DNA of 64,000 nt from an uncultured Selenomonadaceae bacterium (GTDB lineage Bacteria; Bacillota; Negativicutes; Selenomonadales; Selenomonadaceae), in contig CAJOFR010000004.1 of the NCBI GenBank assembly GCA_905234195.1, forward strand, positions 62,001 to 126,000, given 5' to 3'. This document shows, piece after piece, positions 62,124 through 64,000 of the stretch. The notes under the pieces are model-generated. The model was not told the DNA's origin. It did no database searches and worked only from the letters and a program-made list of their open reading frames with translations. The position numbers were made by a program, and so were the translations under genes. How positions within the stretch are numbered: the first letter of the stretch is position 1; each line of letters begins with the position of its first letter.

Positions 62124-63413
62124 ATGAGTAATGAACGCAAATACAAATTCGAGACGCTTCAACTTCACGTGGGGCAGGAAAATCCCGACCCAGTCACTGA
62201 CGCGCGCTCCGTTCCGATTTATCAGACAACGTCGTACGTTTTTCACAACTTCGACCACGCGGCGGATCGTTTCGCGCTCAAAGACGCCGGAAATATTTAC
62301 GGGCGGTTGACTAATCCTACGCAGGAAGTTTTTGAGAAAAGAATTGCTGCCCTTGAAGGTGGCGCGTCTGCTCTGGCACTGGCAAGCGGCGCGGCGGCTG
62401 TCACGTGCACCGTGCAAGCTCTCGCTCACAAAGGTCAACATATCGTTGCGGCAACGACGATTTACGGCGGAACTTACAACCTTTTTGAACACACGCTGCC
62501 CGATTACGGAATTGAGACGACGTTCGTTGATCCTACTAAGGGCGTCGAAGTTTTTGAGAAGGCGATTCAAGAAAATACACAGCTGATTTTTATAGAGTCC
62601 GTCGGAAATCCCAACGCGACTTTGATTGACATTCAAGCCGTTGCCGATATTGCGCACAAGCACAAAATTCCGCTGGTCATTGATAATACTTTCGCGACGC
62701 CCTATCAAATTCGCCCCTTCGAGTACGGCGCAGATATTGTCGTCCATTCCGCGACAAAATTTATCGGCGGGCACGGCACCACTCTCGGTGGCGTCGTCGT
62801 TGAGTCCGGCAAGTTCGATTGGGAAAAATCCGGGAAGTTTTCCTGGCTGGTCGAACCGAACGAAAGTTATCACGGCGTCAGTTTTTATAAGGCACTCGGC
62901 GCGGCGGCGTTCACGACTTACATTCGGGCGATTATTCTGCGCGATATGGGCGCGGCAATTTCTCCGTTCAATGCGTTTTTGCTTTTGCAGGGCACTGAAA
63001 CTTTGTCGCTTAGGGTTGAACGCCACGTGGAGAACGCGCTGAAAGTCGTCGAGTATCTCGCGAAAAATCCGCACGTCGAAAAAGTTAATCACCCCGCGCA
63101 AAAAAATCACCCCGACCACGAACTTTACAAAAAATATTTTCCGAACGGCGGCATTTCAATTTTTACGTTCGAGATTAAAGGCGGCGCGGCGGCGGCGAAA
63201 AAATTTATCGACAATCTGAAAATTTTCTCCCTGCTCGCAAATGTTGCCGACGTGAAATCTCTCGTGATTCACCCCGCGTCGACGACTCATTCCCAAATGA
63301 ACGAACAGGAACTTCTCGCTTCCGGGATAACTCCTTCGACGATTCGCCTTTCAATCGGAACGGAACACATTGACGACATTATCGCCGACCTTGACGACGC
63401 TTTTAACGCTTGA
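62124..63413 (+). CDS. metY: O-acetylhomoserine sulfhydrylase / aminocarboxypropyltransferase
   Basis: 429-residue Cys/Met-metabolism PLP enzyme. The PLP lysine is in VVHSATKFIGGHGTTLGG (about 208-225); LQLHVGQENPDPVTDARSVPIYQTTSYVFHN at the N-terminus and HPASTTHSQMNEQELLASGI at the C-terminus are MetY-type. Makes homocysteine from O-acetylhomoserine and sulfide. ATG 62124 with GGAAAGGAAG upstream. Works with metF toward methionine. Confidence 0.94.
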   Translation: MSNERKYKFETLQLHVGQENPDPVTDARSVPIYQTTSYVFHNFDHAADRFALKDAGNIYGRLTNPTQEVFEKRIAALEGGASALALASGAAAVTCTVQALAHKGQHIVAATTIYGGTYNLFEHTLPDYGIETTFVDPTKGVEVFEKAIQENTQLIFIESVGNPNATLIDIQAVADIAHKHKIPLVIDNTFATPYQIRPFEYGADIVVHSATKFIGGHGTTLGGVVVESGKFDWEKSGKFSWLVEPNESYHGVSFYKALGAAAFTTYIRAIILRDMGAAISPFNAFLLLQGTETLSLRVERHVENALKVVEYLAKNPHVEKVNHPAQKNHPDHELYKKYFPNGGISIFTFEIKGGAAAAKKFIDNLKIFSLLANVADVKSLVIHPASTTHSQMNEQELLASGITPSTIRLSIGTEHIDDIIADLDDAFNA

Positions 63414-63521
63414 GATTTTTTATTGTGATTTGAATTAAGAGGGGCAAGGGATTAGTTTTTAGAGATTAGGGTTTAGGAAATTCTTTCTTCTAAAAAGTTT
63501 TTTCCTCTTTTAAATGAACAT

Positions 63522-63612
63522 CTTCTTTTCTTTTGGCGCAAAAGAAAAGAAGCAAAAGAAAACTGCCCGCAGAGGTCGCATCACGCGACCAAATGCGGGC
63601 GGCCGCACGTCC
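63522..63612 (-). repeat. Structured intergenic repeat, copy 3 (inverted, end incomplete)
   Basis: Inverted relative to copies 1 and 2: CTTCTTTTCTTTTG/CAAAAGAAAAGAAG (63522-63552), then GCCCGC/GCGGGC with inner GGTCGC/GCGACC (63565-63600). The third hairpin is cut to a single arm (GGCCGC...). It lies between metY and cysK. Confidence 0.75.
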
Positions 63613-63669
63613 CTCTCTTTTTCGTTAAAATCACAGCGAAGAAAAATTTTTTGAGGGGAGATAGTTTTA

Positions 63670-64000
63670 ATGGGAAAAATTTTTAAGAGCGTAACTGAAT
63701 TGATTGGGAATACGCCGTTGCTTGAGGCGAAAAATTTTTCGGCGGCTTTTAAACTCGGCGCGAAAATTTTGGTCAAGCTGGAATATTTTAACCCCGCCGG
63801 CAGTGTCAAGGACAGAATCGCTAAGGCGATGATTGACAAGGCGGAGCGCGACGGCTTGCTGAAAAAAAATTCCGTGATTATCGAGCCGACGAGCGGCAAC
63901 ACCGGAATTGGATTGGCGAGCGTGGCGGCGGCTAGAGGTTACCGCGCAATTTTGACGATGCCCGAAACGATGAGCATCGAACGCAGAAATTTGCTTAAGG
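63670..64000 (+). CDS. cysK: Cysteine synthase A (partial, cut by window end)
   Basis: The first 110 codons are visible. [37 protein letters not shown] (PLP lysine in SVKDR, about residue 45) and [22 protein letters not shown] are O-acetylserine sulfhydrylase signatures. ATG 63670 with GGGGAGATAG upstream. The gene continues beyond 64000. Confidence 0.93.
   Translation, partial: MGKIFKSVTELIGNTPLLEAKNFSAAFKLGAKILVKLEYFNPAGSVKDRIAKAMIDKAERDGLLKKNSVIIEPTSGNTGIGLASVAAARGYRAILTMPETMSIERRNLLK

Noticed and set aside
62082..63119. 345-codon minus-strand frame opposite metY
   Set aside because: metY on the plus strand has all family signatures; the antisense frame is rich in Arg, Asn and Phe, typical of a shadow.

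Overview
The window looks like a chromosomal segment of a flagellated, anaerobic member of the Bacillota, most likely class Negativicutes (Selenomonas/Sporomusa-like). Evidence: a Bacillota-type yaaR-holB-ricT-trmN6-rsmI block, an RNA polymerase delta subunit next to pyrG, a flagellin beginning MAMVVKNN plus MotAB, frequent TTG starts with AAGGAG-type ribosome sites, and a fused two-domain CobT homologue resembling the ArsA/ArsB pair that makes phenolyl cobamides in Sporomusa. This assignment is inference; no rRNA is present.

Layout. 1-1.5 kb: PLP basic amino-acid decarboxylase (minus). 1.6-9 kb: branched-chain amino-acid ABC operon (livH, livM, livG, livF) interrupted by bioB and by three paralogous left-handed-beta-helix acyltransferases. 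Two of these carry a 9- or 10-G homopolymer that puts the gene out of frame, as in phase-variable contingency loci. 9-10.5 kb: solitary EcoRI-type adenine methyltransferase and a decayed Rpn/PD-(D/E)XK gene. 10.5-22 kb (plus): gltX, uvrC, yaaR, holB, ricT, trmN6, an orphan mntA with a hepT remnant, rsmI, thrC, carbonic anhydrase and a DUF401 membrane protein. 22-29 kb (minus): SYLF protein, GNAT, a PilP/GspC-like gene broken at a third homopolymer, pyrG, rpoE, an L,D-transpeptidase, argS, metF. 29-33 kb: an unexplained small locus, an 868-residue flagellin and a gene-poor upstream region. 33-35 kb: decayed RelE/HigA-type toxin-antitoxin pair and threonine ammonia-lyase. 35-39.5 kb (minus): ArsAB-like fusion, AdoMet-decarboxylase-like protein, exported hypothetical, polysaccharide deacetylase. 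A tRNA-Leu(TAG) follows.

39.7-49.4 kb is one long minus-strand operon: four tandem lipoprotein solute-binding proteins, a permease, two ATPases that each carry an extra GHKL/RsbW-like C-terminal domain, a binding-protein/permease fusion, and an O-GlcNAc-transferase-like glycosyltransferase. All five binding modules read as circular permutations of the SBP_bac_3 fold. 49.5-61.4 kb (minus): queD, an exported GDSL hydrolase, ilvE, three tandem exported HAD phosphatases, nnrDE, an exported SAM-type methyltransferase, acpS, an exported class-V aminotransferase, motB, motA. 61.6-64 kb (plus): yezD-like gene, metY and a cysK cut by the window end, behind a strong promoter with a 100-nt leader.

Three structured intergenic repeats (about 100 nt) and a dispersed TTAGGGATTAG-type motif sit between operons. 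Surface modification is a recurrent theme: acyltransferases with hypermutable tracts, an OGT-like glycosyltransferase and a very large flagellin could together vary a surface glycan. That link is inferred from content and is not demonstrated by the sequence.
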